In this document: positions 13,102-26,610 of the stretch, one piece after another
How positions within the stretch are numbered: the first letter of the stretch is position 1
Layout: every line of letters starts with the position of its first letter
NCBI GenBank assembly: GCA_030770545.1
Contig: CM061092.1
Location: 20,337,501 to 20,401,500, forward strand
Source: Macropodus opercularis
Taxonomy: Eukaryota; Chordata; Actinopteri; Anabantiformes; Osphronemidae
Direction of reading: 5' to 3'
DNA length: 64,000 bases
The notes under the pieces: generated by a model
The model's database searches: none
What the model was told of the DNA's origin: nothing
What the model saw: only the letters and a program-made list of their open reading frames with translations
Position numbers and translations under genes: made by a program

Positions 13102-13461
13102 AGGTTTAGTGGTTCAGATGCCTCTGACCTCTAGACCTGACTTCCTCGGCAGACAGAACAGTTGTCCAGCAATCGTAGGTTTGGTGGGTCAACTGACTCG
13201 GTTCCGTAGGAGACAGGTCAGTCACAAAGCAATCATTGGATCGGTGTTTCAATGGAATTTGACTGTGCTATTTGTGTTCCACAAGTGACACGGCATTTGA
13301 CCACCAATCGTAGGTTTCGTGATTTCATTGACTATGTCTCTGTGAGTTGAGTTCCTCAGGAGACAAAACAGTGTTTCACCAATCGTAGGTTTCGTGATTT
13401 CATTGACTATGTCTCTGTGAGTTGAGTTCCTCAGGAGACAAAACAATGTTTCACCAATCAT
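13102..13461. repeat. 360-bp recombinant HOR (m10/m6 hybrid-m7-m8-m9-m9)
   Basis: The first monomer begins as m10 and ends as m6 (TTCCTCGGCAGAC), then continues directly into m7, so m1-m5 are skipped. This is the expected product of unequal exchange between the similar monomers m10 and m6. Confidence 0.85.
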
Positions 13462-16400
13462 AGGTTTGGTGTTTCAGATGCCTCTGACCTCTAGACCTGA
13501 CTTCCTCAGGAGACAGAACAGTTGTCTACCAATCGTAGGATTGGTGGTTCAATTGAGTCCGTTCCTTAGGAGACAGGTCAGTTGTCAGCCATTCATTGAA
13601 ACACTTGTTCAAATGATTGTTACTGTGTTGTTTGTGTTCCGGAAGGGACAAAGCATTCGCCCACCTATCGGAGGATAGGTGTTTTTAATAACGCTTTGTT
13701 GTTTTTGAGTTTGTCAAGGTACAGAGCAGTCGTCGGTGGTTCCATTGACGCCTACTACTTGACCTGAGTTACAGAGGGAGCAGAGCAGTTGTTCTCCAGT
13801 CATTGAGTTGGTGGGTGAAATGTCTCTGGCTCTTTTCCTTGTGTTCCTCAGGTTATAGAGCAGTGGTCCACCAGTCGTAGGATTGGTGGTTCAGATACCT
13901 CTGACTTCTTGACCTGACTTCCTCGGCAGACAGAACAGTTGTCCAGCAATCGTAGGTTTGGTGGGTCAACTGACTCGGTTCCGTAGGAGACAGGTCAGTC
14001 ATAAAGCAATCATTAGATCGGTGTTTCAATGGAATTTGACTGTGCTATTTGTGTTCCACAAGTGACACGGCATTTGTCCACCAATCGTAGGTTTCGTGAT
14101 TTCATTGACTATGTCTCTGTGAGTTGAGTTCCTCAGGAGACAAAACAGTGTTTCACCAATCGTAGGTTTCGTGATTTCATTGACTATGTCTCTGTGAGTT
14201 GAGTTCCTCAGGAGACAAAACAATGTTTCACCAATCATAGGTTTGGTGTTTCAGATGCCTCTGACCTCTAGACCTGACTTCCTCAGGAGACAGAACAGTT
14301 GTCTACCAATCGTAGGATTGGTGGTTCAATTGAGTCCGTTCCTTAGGAGACAGGTCAGTTGTCAGCCATTCATTGAAACACTTGTTCAAATGATTGTTAC
14401 TGTGTTGTTTGTGTTCCGGAGAGGACAAAGCATTCGCCCACCTATCGGAGGATAGGTGTTTTTAATAACGCTTTGTTGTTTTTGAGTTTGTCAAGGTACA
14501 GAGCAGTCGTCGGTGGTTCCATTGACGCCTACTACTTGACCTGAGTTACAGAGGGAGCAGGGCAGTTGTTCTCCAGTCATTGAGTTGGTGGGTGAAATGT
14601 CTCTGGCTCTATTCCTTGTGTTCCTCAGGTTATAGAGCAGTGGTCCACCAGTCGTAGGATTGGTGGTTCAGATACCTCTGACTTCTTGACCTGACTTCCT
14701 CGGCAGACAGAACAGTTGTCCAGCAATCGTAGGTTTGGTGGGTCAACTGACTCGGTTCCGTAGGAGACAGGTCAGTCATAAAGCAATCATTGGATCGGTG
14801 TTTCAATGGAATTTGACTGTGCTATTTGTGTTCCACAAGTGACACGGCATTTGTCCACCAATCGTAGGTTTCGTGATTTCATTGACTATGTCTCTGTGAG
14901 TTGAGTTCCTCAGGAGACAAAACAGTGTTTCACCAATCGTAGGTTTCGTGATTTCATTGACTATGTCTCTGTGAGTTGAGTTCCTCAGGAGACAAAACAA
15001 TGTTTCACCAATCATAGGTTTGGTGTTTCAGATGCCTCTGACCTGTAGACCTGACTTCCTCAGGAGACAGAACAGTTGTCCACCAATCGTAGGATTGGTG
15101 GTTCAATTGAGTCCGTTCCTTAGGAGACAGGTCAGTTGTCAGCCATTCATTGAAACACTTGTTCAAATGATTGTTACTGTGTTGTTTGTGTTCCGGAAGG
15201 GACAAAGCATTCGCCCACCTATCGGAGGATAGGTGTTTTTAATAACGCTTTGTTGTTTTTGAGTTTGTCAAGGTACAGAGCAGTCGTCGGTGGTTCCATT
15301 GACGCCTACTACTTGACCTGAGTTACAGAGGGAGCAGAGCAGTTGTTCTCCAGTCATTGAGTTGGTGGGTGAAATGTCTCTTGCTCTATTCCTTGTATTC
15401 CTCAGGTTATAGAGCAGTGGTCCACCAGTCGTAGGATTGGTGGTTCAGATACCTCTGACTTCTTGCCTGACTTCCTCGGCAGACAGAACAGTTGTCCAGC
15501 AATCGTAGGTTTGGTGGGTCAACTGACTCGGTTCCGTAGGAGACAGGTCAGTCACAAAGCAATCATTGGATCGGTGTTTCAATGGAATTTGACTGTGCTA
15601 TTTGTGTTCCACAAGTGACACGGCATTTGTCCACCAATCGTAGGTTTCGTGATTTCATTGACTATGTCTCTGTGAGTTGAGTTCCTCAGGAGACAAAACA
15701 GTGTTTCACCAATCGTAGGTTTCGTGATTTCATTGACTATGTCTCTGTGAGTTGAGTTCCTCAGGACACAAAACAGTGGTTCACCAATCGTAGGTTTCGT
15801 GATTTCATTGACTATGTCTCTGTGAGTTGAGTTCCTCAGGAGACAAAACAATGCTTCACCAATCATAGGTTTGGTGTTTCAGATGCCTCTGACCTCTAGA
15901 CCTGACTTCCTCAGGAGACAGAACAGTTGTCTACCAATCGTAGGATTGTTGGTTCAATTGAGTCCGTTCCTTAGGAGACAGGTCAGTTGTCAGCCATTCA
16001 TTGAAACACTTGTTCAAATGATTGTTACTGTGTTGTTTGTGTTCCGGAAGGGACAAAGCATTCGCCCACCTATCGGAGGATAGGTGTTTTTAATAACGCT
16101 TTGTTGTTTTTGAGTTTGTCAAGGTACAGAGCAGTCGACGGTGGTTCCATTGACGCCTACTACTTGACCTGAGTTACAGAGGGAGCAGAGCAGTTGTTCT
16201 CCAGTCATTGAGTTGGTGGGTGAAATGTCTCTGGCTCTTTTCCTTGTGTTCCTCAGGTTATAGAGCAGTGGTCCACCAGTCGTAGGATTGGTGGTTCAGA
16301 TACCTCTGACTTCTTGACCTGACTTCCTCGGCAGACAGAACAGTTGTCCAGCAATCGTAGGTTTGGTGGGTCAACTGACTCGGTTCCGTAGGAGACAGGT

Positions 16401-17052
16401 CAGTCATAAAGTAATCATTGGATCGGTGTTTCAATGGAATTTGACTGTGCTATTTGTGTTCCACAAGTGACACGGCATTTGTCCACCAATCGTAGGTTTC
16501 GTGATTTCATTGACTATGTCTCTGTGAGTTGAGTTCCTCAGGAGACAAAACAGTGTTTCACCAATCATAGGTTTGGTGTTTCAGATGCCTCTGACCTCTA
16601 GACCTGACTTCCTCAGGAGACAGAACAGTTGTCTACCAATCGTAGGATTGGTGGTTCAATTGAGTCAGTTCCTTAGGAGACAGGTCAGTTGTCAGCCATT
16701 CATTGAAACACTTGTTCAAATGATTGTTACTGTGTTGTTTGTGTTCCGGAAGGGACAAAGCATTCGCCCACCTATCGGAGGATAGGTGTTTTTAATAACG
16801 CTTTGTTGTTTTTGAGTTTGTCAAGGTACAGAGCAGTCGTCGGTGGTTCCATTGACGCCTACTACTTGACCTGAGTTACAGAGGGACCAGAGCAGTTGTT
16901 CTCCAGTCATTGAGTTGGTGGGTGAAATGTCTCTGGCTCTTTTCCTTGTGTTCCTCAGGTTATAGAGCAGAGGTCCACCAGTCGTAGGATTGGTGGTTCA
17001 GATACCTCTGACTTCTTGACCTGACTTCCTCGGCAGACAGAACAGTTGTCCA

Positions 17053-17350
17053 CCAATCGTAGGTTTCGTGATTTCATTGACTATGTCTCTGTGAGTTGAG
17101 TTCCTCAGGAGACAAAACAGTGTTTCACCAATCGTAGGTTTCGTGATTTCATTGACTATGTCTCTGTGAGTTGACTTCCTCAGGAGACAAAACAGTGTTT
17201 CACCAATCGTAGGTTTCGTGATTTCATTGACTATGTCTCTGTGAGTTGAGTTCCTCAGGAGACAAAACAGTGTTTCACCAATCGTAAGTTTCGTGATTTC
17301 ATTGACTATGTCTCTGTGAGTTGAGTTCCTCAGGAGACAAAACAATGTTT
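17053..17350. repeat. Four tandem m9 monomers
   Basis: Four 75-bp m9 copies in a row, the longest m9 run in the window. They follow a hybrid junction in which m6 runs straight into m9 and m7-m8 are missing. Because 75 is a multiple of three, the reverse strand stays open as a 25-residue repeat; this is a consequence of period, not evidence of coding. Confidence 0.85.
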
Positions 17351-20300
17351 CACCAATCATAGCTTTGGTGTTTCAGATGCCTCTGACCTCTAGACCTGAC
17401 TTCCTCAGGAGACAGAACAGTTGTCTACCAATCGTAGGATTGGTGGTTCAATTGAGTCCGTTCCTTAGGAGACAGGTCAGTTGTCAGCCATTCATTGAAA
17501 CACTTGTTCAAATGATTGTTACTGTGTTGTTTGTGTTCCGGAAGGGACAAAGCATTCGCCCACCTATCGGAGGATAGGTGTTTTTAATAACGCTTTGTTG
17601 TTTTTGAGTTTGTCAAGGTACAGAGCAGTCGACGGTGGTTCCATTGACGCCTACTACTTGACCTGAGTTACAGAGGGAGCAGAGCAGTTGTTCTCCAGTC
17701 ATTGAGTTGGTGGGTGAAATGTCTCTGGCTCTTTTCCTTGTGTTCCTCAGGTTATAGAGCAGTGGTCCACCAGTCGTAGGATTGGTGGTTCAGATCCCTC
17801 TGACTTCTTGACCTGACTTCCTCAGGAGACAGAACAGTTGTCCAGCAATCGTAGGTTTGGTGGGTCAACTGACTCGGTTCCGTAGGAGACAGGTCAGTCA
17901 TAAAGCAATCATTGGATCGGTGTTTCAATGGAATTTGACTGTGCTATTTGTGTTCCACAAGTGACACGGCATTTGTCCACCAATCGTAGGTTTCGTGATT
18001 TCATTGACTATGTCTCTGTGAGTTGAGTTCCTCAAGAGACAAAACAGTGTTTCACCAATCATAGGTTTGGTGTTTCAGATGCCTCTGACCTCTAGACCTG
18101 ACTTCCTCAGCAGACAGAACAGTTGTCTACCAATCGTAGGATTGGTCGTTCAATTGAGTCAGTTCCTTAGGAGACAGGTCAGTTGTCAGCCATTCATTGA
18201 AACACTTGTTCAAATGATTGTTACTGTGTTGTTTGTGTTCCGGAAGGGACAAAGCATTCGCCCACCTATCGGAGGATAGGTGTTTTTAATAACGCTTTGT
18301 TGTTTTTGAGTTTGTCAAGGTACAGAGCAGTCGTCGGTGGTTCCATTGACGCCTACTACTTGACCTGAGTTACAGAGGGAGCAGAGCAGTTGTTCTCCAG
18401 TCATTGAGTTGGTGGGTGAAATGTCTCTGGCACTTTTCCTTGTGTTCCTCAGGTTATAGAGCAGTGGTCCACCAGTCGTAGGATTGGTGGTTCAGATACC
18501 TCTGACTTCTTGACCTGACTTCCTCGGCAGACAGAACAGTTGTCCAGCAATCGTAGGTTTGGTGGGTCAACTGACTCGGTTCCGTAGGAGACAGGTCAGT
18601 CATAAAGCAATCATTGGATCGGTGTTTCAATGGAATTTGACTGTGCTATTTGTGTTCCACAAGTGACACGGCATTTGTCCACCAATCGTAGGTTTCGTGA
18701 TTTCATTGACTATGTCTCTGTGAGTTGAGTTCCTCAGGAGACAAAACAGTGTTTCACCAATCGTAGGTTTCGTGATTTCATTGACTATGTCTCTGTGAGT
18801 TGAGTTCCTCAGGACACAAAACAGTGGTTCACCAATCGTAGGTTTCGTGATTTCATTGACTATGTCTCTGTGAGTTGAGTTCCTCAGGAGACAAAACAGT
18901 GTTTCACCAATCATAGGTTTGGTGGTTCAGATGCCTCTGACCTCTAGACCTGACTTCCTCAGGAGACAGAACAGTTGTCTACCAATCGTAGGATTGGTGG
19001 TTCAATTGAGTCAGTTCCTTAGGAGACAGGTCAGTTGTCAGCCATTCATTGAAACACTTGTTCAAATGATTGTTACTGTGTTGTTTGTGTTCCGGAAGGG
19101 ACAAAGCATTCGCCCACCTATCGGAGGATAGGTGTTTTTAATAACGCTTTGTTGTTTTTGAGTTTGTCAAGGTACAGAGCAGTCGTCGGTGGTTCCATTG
19201 ACGCCTACTACTTGACCTGAGTTACAGAGGGACCAGAGCAGTTGTTCTCCAGTCATTGAGTTGGTGGGTGAAATGTCTCTGGCTCTTTTCCTTGTGTTTC
19301 TCAGGTTATAGAGCAGTGGTCCACCAGTCGTAGGATTGGTGGTTCAGATACCTCTGACTTCTTGACCTGACTTCCTCGGCAGACAGAACAGTTGTCCAGC
19401 AATCGTAGGTTTGGTGGGTCAACTGACTCGGTTCCGTAGGAGACAGGTCAGTCATAAAGCAATCATTGGATCGGTGTTTCAATGGAATTTGACTGTGCTA
19501 TTTGTGTTCCACAAGTGACACGGCATTTGTCCACCAATCGTAGGTTTCGTGATTTCATTGACTATGTCTCTGTGAGTTGACTTCCTCAGGAGACAGAACA
19601 GTTGTCTACCAATCGTAGGATTGGTGGTTCAATTGAGTCAGTTCCTTCGGAGACAGGTCAGTTGTCAGCCATTCATTGAAACACTTGTTCAAATGATTGT
19701 TACTGTGTTGTTTGTGTTCCGGAAGGGACAAAGCATTCGCCCACCTATCGGAGGATAGGTGTTTTTAATAACGCTTTGTTGTTTTTGAGTTTGTCAAGGT
19801 ACAGAGCAGTCGTCGGTGGTTCCATTGACGCCTACTACTTGACCTGAGTTACAGAGGGAGCAGAGCAGTTGTTCTCCAGTCATTGAGTTGGTGGGTGAAA
19901 TGTCTCTGGCTCTTTTCCTTGTGTTCCTCAGGTTATAGAGCAGTGGTCCACCAGTCGTAGGATTGGTGGTTCAGATACCTCTGACTTCTTGACCTGACTT
20001 CCTCGGCAGACAGAACAGTTGTCCAGCAATCGTAGGTTTGGTGGGTCAACTGACTCGGTTCCGTAGGAGACAGGTCAGTCATAAAGCAATCATTGGATCG
20101 GTGTTTCAATGGAATTTGACTGTGCTATTTGTGTTCCACAAGTGACACGGCATTTGTCCACCAATCGTAGGTTTCGTGATTTCATTGACTATGTCTCTGT
20201 GAGTTGAGTTCCTCAGGAGACAAAACAATGTTTCACCAATCATAGGTTTGGTGTTTCAGATGCCTCTGACCTCTAGACCTGACTTCCTCAGGAGACAGAA

Positions 20301-21722
20301 CAGTTGTCTACCAATCGTAGGATTGGTGGTTCAATTGAGTCCGTTCCTTAGGAGACAGGTCAGTTGTCAGCCATTCATTGAAACACTTGTTCAAATGATT
20401 GTTACTGTGTTGTTTGTGTTCCGGAGAGGACAAAACATTCGCCCACCTATCGGAGGATAGGTGTTTTTAATAACGCTTTGTTGTTTTTGAGTTTGTCAAG
20501 GTACAGAGCAGTCGTCGGTGGTTCCATTGACGCCTACTACTTGACCTGAGTTACAGAGGGAGCAGGGCAGTTGTTCTCCAGTCATTGAGTTGGTGGGTGA
20601 AATGTCTCTGGCTCTATTCCTTGTGTTCCTCAGGTTATAGAGCAGTGGTCCACCAGTCGTAGGTTTGGTGGGTCAACTGACTCGGTTCCGTAGGAGACAG
20701 GTCAGTCATAAAGCAATCATTGGATCGGTGTTTCAATGGAATTTGACTGTGCTATTTGTGTTCCACAAGTGACACGGCATTTGTCCACCAATCGTAGGTT
20801 TCGTGATTTCATTGACTATGTCTCTGTGAGTTGAGTTCCTCAGGAGACAAAACAGTGTTTCACCAATCGTAGGTTTCGTGATTTCATTGACTATGTCTCT
20901 GTGAGTTGAGTTCCTCAGGAGACAAAACAATGTTTCACCAATCATAGGTTTGGTGTTTCAGATGCCTCTGACCTCTAGACCTGACTTCCTCAGGAGACAG
21001 AACAGTTGTCTACCAATCGTAGGATTGGTGGTTCAATTGAGTCCGTTCCTTAGGAGACAGGTCAGTTGTCAGCCATTCATTGAAACACTTGTTCAAATGA
21101 TTGTTACTGTGATGTTTGTGTTCCGGAAGGGACAAAGCATTCGCCCACCTATCGGAGGATAGGTGTTTTTAATAACGCTTTGTTGTTTTTGAGTTTGTCA
21201 AGGTACAGAGCAGTCGTCGGTGGTTCCATTGACGCCTACTACTTGACCTGAGTTACAGAGGGAGCAGAGCAGTTGTTCTCCAGTCATTGAGTTGGTGGGT
21301 GAAATGTCTCTGGCTCTATTCCTTGTGTTCCTCAGGTTATAGAGCAGTGGTCCACCAGTCGTAGGATTGGTGGTTCAGATACCTCTGACTTCTTGACCTG
21401 ACTTCCTCGGCAGACAGAACAGTCGTCCAGCAATCGTAGGTTTGGTGGGTCAACTGACTCGGTTCCGTAGGAGACAGGTCAGTCATAAAGCAATCATTGG
21501 ATCGGTGTTTCAATGGAATTTGACTGTGCTATTTGTGTTCCACAAGTGACACGGCATTTGACCACCAATCGTAGGTTTCGTGATTTCATTGACTATGTCT
21601 CTGTGAGTTGATTTCCTCAGGAGACAAAACAGTGTTTCACCAATCGTAGGTTTCGTGATTTCATTGACTATGTCTCTGTGAGTTGAGTTCCTCAGGAGAC
21701 AAAACAGTGTTTCACCAATCAT

Positions 21723-22082
21723 AGGTTTAGTGGTTCAGATGCCTCTGACCTCTAGACCTGACTTCCTCGGCAGACAGAACAGTTGTCCAGCAATCGTAGG
21801 TTTGGTGGGTCAACTGACTCGGTTCCGTAGGAGACAGGTCAGTCACAAAGCAATCATTGGATCGGTGTTTCAATGGAATTTGACTGTGCTATTTGTGTTC
21901 CACAAGTGACACGGCATTTGACCACCAATCGTAGGTTTCGTGATTTCATTGACTATGTCTCTGTGAGTTGAGTTCCTCAGGAGACAAAACAGTGTTTCAC
22001 CAATCGTAGGTTTCGTGATTTCATTGACTATGTCTCTGTGAGTTGAGTTCCTCAGGAGACAAAACAATGTTTCACCAATCAT
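21723..22082. repeat. 360-bp recombinant HOR, second example
   Basis: Same architecture as the 13102-13461 block, including GTTTAGTGGTTCAG in the hybrid monomer, so the two probably descend from one exchange and were later copied. A related 285-bp version with a single m9 is at 22860-23144. Confidence 0.8.
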
Positions 22083-25000
22083 AGGTTTGGTGTTTCAGAT
22101 GCCTCTGACCTCTAGACCTGACTTCCTCAGGAGACAGAACAGTTGTCTACCAATCGTAGGATTGGTGGTTCAATTGAGTCAGTTTCTTAGGAGACAGGTC
22201 AGTTGTCAGCCATTCATTGAAACACTTGTTCAAATGATTGTTACTGTGTTGTTTGTGTTCCGGAAGGGACAAAGCATTCGCCCACCTATCGGAGGATAGG
22301 TGTTTTTAATAACGCTTTGTTGTTTTTGAGTTTGTCAAGGTACAGAGCAGTCGTCGGTGGTTCCATTGACGCCTACTACTTGACCTGAGTTACAGAGGGA
22401 GCAGAGCAGTTGTTCTCCAGTCATTGAGTTGGTGGGTGAAATGTTTCTGGCTCTTTTCCTTGTGTTCCTCAGGTTATAGAGCAGTGGTCCACCAGTCGTA
22501 GGATTGGTGGTTCAGATACCTCTGACTTCTTGACCTGACTTCCTCGGCAGACAGAACAGTTGTCCAGCAATCGTAGGATTGATGGGTCAACTGACTCGGT
22601 TCCGTAGGAGACAGGTCAGTCATAAAGCAATCATTGGATCGGTGTTTCAATGGAATTTGACTGTGCTATTTGTGTTCCACAAGTGACACGGCATTTGTCC
22701 ACCAATCGTAGGTTTCGTGATTTCATTGACTATGTCTCTGTGAGTTGAGTTCCTCAGGAGACAAAACAGTGTTTCACCAATCGTAGGTTTCGTGATTTCA
22801 TTGACTATGTCTCTGTGAGTTGAGTTCCTCAGGAGACAAAACAGTGTTTCACCAATCATAGGTTTAGTGGTTCAGATGCCTCTGAACTCTAGACCTGACT
22901 TCCTCGGCAGACAGAACAGTTGTCCAGCAATCGTAGGTTTGGTGGGTCAACTGACTCGGTTCCGTAGGAGACAGGTCAGTCACAAAGCAATCATTGGATC
23001 GGTGTTTCAATGGAATTTGACTGTGCTATTTGTGTTCCACAAGTGACACGGCATTTGTCCACCAATCGTAGGTTTCGTGATTTCATTGACTATGTCTCTG
23101 TGAGTTGAGTTCCTCAGGAGACAAAACAATGTTTCACCAATCATAGGTTTGGTGTTTCAGATGCCTCTGACCTCTAGACCTGACTTCCTCAGGAGACAGA
23201 ACAGTTGTCTACCAATTGTAGGATTGGTGGTTCAATTGAGTCCGTTCCTTAGGAGACAGGTCAGTTGTCAGCCATTCATTGAAACACTTGTTCAAATGAT
23301 TGTTACTGTGTTGTTTGTGTTCCGGAAGGGACAAAGCATTCGCCCACCTATCGGAGGATAGGTGTTTTTAATAACGCTTTGTTGTTTTTGAGTTTGTCAA
23401 GGTACAGAGCAGTCGTCGGTGGTTCCATTGACGCCTACTACTTGACCTGAGTTACAGAGGGAGCAGAGCAGTTGTTCTCCAGTCATTGAGTTGGTGGGTG
23501 AAATGTCTCTGGCTCTATTCCTTGTATTCCTCAGGTTATAGAGCAGTGGTCCACCAGTCGTAGGATTGGTGGTTCAGATACCTCTAACTTCTTGACCTGA
23601 CTTCCTCGGCAGACAGAACAGTTGTCCAGCAATCGTAGGTTTGGTGGGTCAACTGACTCGGTTCCATAGGAGACAGGTCAGTCATAAAGCAATCATTGGA
23701 TCGGTGTTTCAATGGAATTTGACTGTGCTATTTGTGTTCCACAAGTGACACGGCATTTGTCCACCAATCGTAGGTTTCGTGATTTCATTGACTATGTCTC
23801 TGTGAGTTGAGTTCCTCAGGAGACAAAACAGTGTTTCACCAATCGTAGGTTTCGTGATTTCATTGACTATGTCTCTGTGAGTTGAGTTCCTCAGGACACA
23901 AAACAGTGTTTCACCAATCGTAGGTTTCGTGATTTCATTGACTATGTCTCTGTGAGTTGAGTTCCTCAGGAGACAAAACAATGCTTCACCAATCATAGGT
24001 TTGGTGTTTCAGATGCCTCTGACCTCTAGACCTGACTTCCTCAGGAGACAGAACAGTTGTCTACCAATCGTAGGATTGGTGGTTCAATTGAGTCTGTTCC
24101 TTAGGAGACAGGTCAGTTGTCAGCCATTCATTGAAACACTTGTTCAAATGATTGTTACTGTGTTGTTTGTGTTCCGGAAGGGACAAAGCATTCGCCCACC
24201 TATCGGAGGATAGGTGTTTTTAATAACGCTTTGTTGTTTTTGAGTTTGTCAAGGTACAGAGCAGTCGTCGGTGGTTCCATTGACGCCTACTACTTGACCT
24301 GAGTTACAGAGGGAGCAGAGCAGTTGTTCTCCAGTCATTGAGTTGGTGGGTGAAATGTCTCTGGCTCTTTTCCTTGTGTTCCTCAGGTTATAGAGCAGTG
24401 GTCCACCAGTCGTAGGATGGGTGGTTCAGATACCTCTGACTTCTTGACCTGACTTCCTCGGCAGACAGAACAGTCGTCCAGCAATCGTAGTTTGGTGGGT
24501 CAACTGACTCGGTTCCGTAGGAGACAGGTCAGTCATAAAGCAATCATTGGATCGGTGTTTCAATGGAATTTGACTGTGCTATTTGTGTTCCACAAGTGAC
24601 ACGGCATTTGTCCACCAATCGTAGGTTTCGTGATTTCATTGACTGTCTCTGTGAGTTGAGTTCCTCAGGAGACAAAACAGTGTTTCACCAATCGTAGGTT
24701 TCGTGATTTCATTGACTATGTCTCTGTGAGTTGAGTTCCTCAGGAGACAAAACAATGTTTCACCAATCATAGGTTTGGTGTTTCAGATGCCTCTGACCTC
24801 TAGACCTGACTTCCTCAGGAGACAGAACAGTTGTCTACCAATCGTAGGATTGGTGGTTCAATTGAGTCCGTTCCTTAGGAGACAGGTCAGTTGTCAGCCA
24901 TTCATTGAAACACTTGTTCAAATGATTGTTACTGTGTTGTTTGTGTTCCGGAAGGGACAAAGCATTCGCCCACCTATCGGAGGATAGGTGTTTTTAATAA

Positions 25001-26250
25001 CGCTTTGTTGTTTTTGAGTTTGTCAAGGTACAGAGCAGTCGTCGGTGGTTCCATTGACGCCTACTACTTGACCTGAGTTAAAGAGGGAGCAGAGCAGTTG
25101 TTCTCCAGTCATTGAGTTGGTGGGTGAAATGTCTCTGGCTCTATTCCTTGTGTTCCTCAGGTTATAGAGCAGTGGTCCACCAGTCGTAGGATTGGTGGTT
25201 CAGATACCTCTGACTTCTTGACCTGACTTCCTCGGCAGACAGAACAGTCGTCCAGCAATCGTAGGTTTGGTGGGTCAACTGACTCGGTTCCGTAGGAGAC
25301 AGGTCAGTCATAAAGCAATCATTGGATCGGTGTTTCAATGGAATTTGACTGTGCTATTTGTGTTCCACATGTGACACGGCATTTGTCCACCAATCGTAGG
25401 TTTCGTGATTTCATTGACTATGTCTCTGTGAGTTGAGTTCCTCAGGAGACAAAACAGTGTTTCACCAATCATAGGTTTGGTGGTTCAGATGCCTCTGACC
25501 TCTAGACCTGACTTCCTTTAGGAGACAGAACAGTTGTCTACCAATCGTAGGATTGGTGGTTCAATTGAGTCCGTTCCTTAGGAGACAGGTCAGTTGTCAG
25601 CCAGTCATTGAAACACTTGTTCAAATGATTGTTACTGTGTTGTTTGTGTTCCGGAAGGGACAAAGCATTCGCCCACCTATCGGAGGATAGGTGTTTTTAA
25701 TAACGCTTTGTTGTTTTTGAGTTTGTCAAGGTACAGAGCAGTCGTCGGTGGTTCCATTGACGCCTACTACTTGACCTGAGTTACAGAGGGAGCAGAGCAG
25801 TTGTTCTCCAGTCATTGAGTTGGTGGGTGAAATGTCTCTGGCTCTTTTCCTTGTGTTCCTCAGGTTATAGAGCAGTGGTCCACCAGTCGTAGGATTGGTG
25901 GTTCAGATACCTCTGACTTCTTGACCTGACTTCCTCGGCAGACAGAACAGTTGTCCAGCAATCGTAGGTTTGGTGGGTCTACTGACTCGGTTCCGTAGGA
26001 GACAGGTCAGTCATAAAGCAATCATTGGATCGGTGTTTCAATGGAATTTGACTGTGCTATTTGTGTTCCACAAGTGACACGGCATTTGTCCACCAATCGT
26101 AGGTTTCGTGATTTCATTGACTATGTCTCTGTGAGTTGAGTTCCTCAGGAGACAAAACAGTGTTTCACCAATCGTAGGTTTCGTGATTTCATTGACTATG
26201 TCTCTGTGAGTTGAGTTCCTCAGGAGACAAAACAATGTTTCACCAATCAT

Positions 26251-26610
26251 AGGTTTGGTGTTTCAGATGCCTCTGACCTCTAGACCTGACTTCCTCGGCA
26301 GACAGAACAGTTGTCCAGCAATCGTAGGTTTGGTGGGTCAACTGACTCGGTTCCGTAGGAGACAGGTCAGTCATAAAGCAATCATTAGATCGGTGTTTCA
26401 ATGGAATTTGACTGTGCTATTTGTGTTCCACAAGTGACACGGCATTTGTCCACCAATCGTAGGTTTCATAATTTCATTGACTATGTCTCTGTGAGTTGAG
26501 TTCCTCAGGAGACAAAACAGTGTTTCACCAATCGTAGGTTTCGTGATTTCATTGACTATGTCTCTGTGAGTTGAGTTCCTCAGGAGACAAAACAATGTTT
26601 CACCAATCAT
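26251..26610. repeat. 360-bp recombinant HOR, independent event
   Basis: The hybrid monomer here keeps the m10-type GTTTGGTGTTTCAG start and switches to m6 further along. This differs from the 13102 and 21723 blocks and suggests a separate m10/m6 exchange. Confidence 0.75.
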
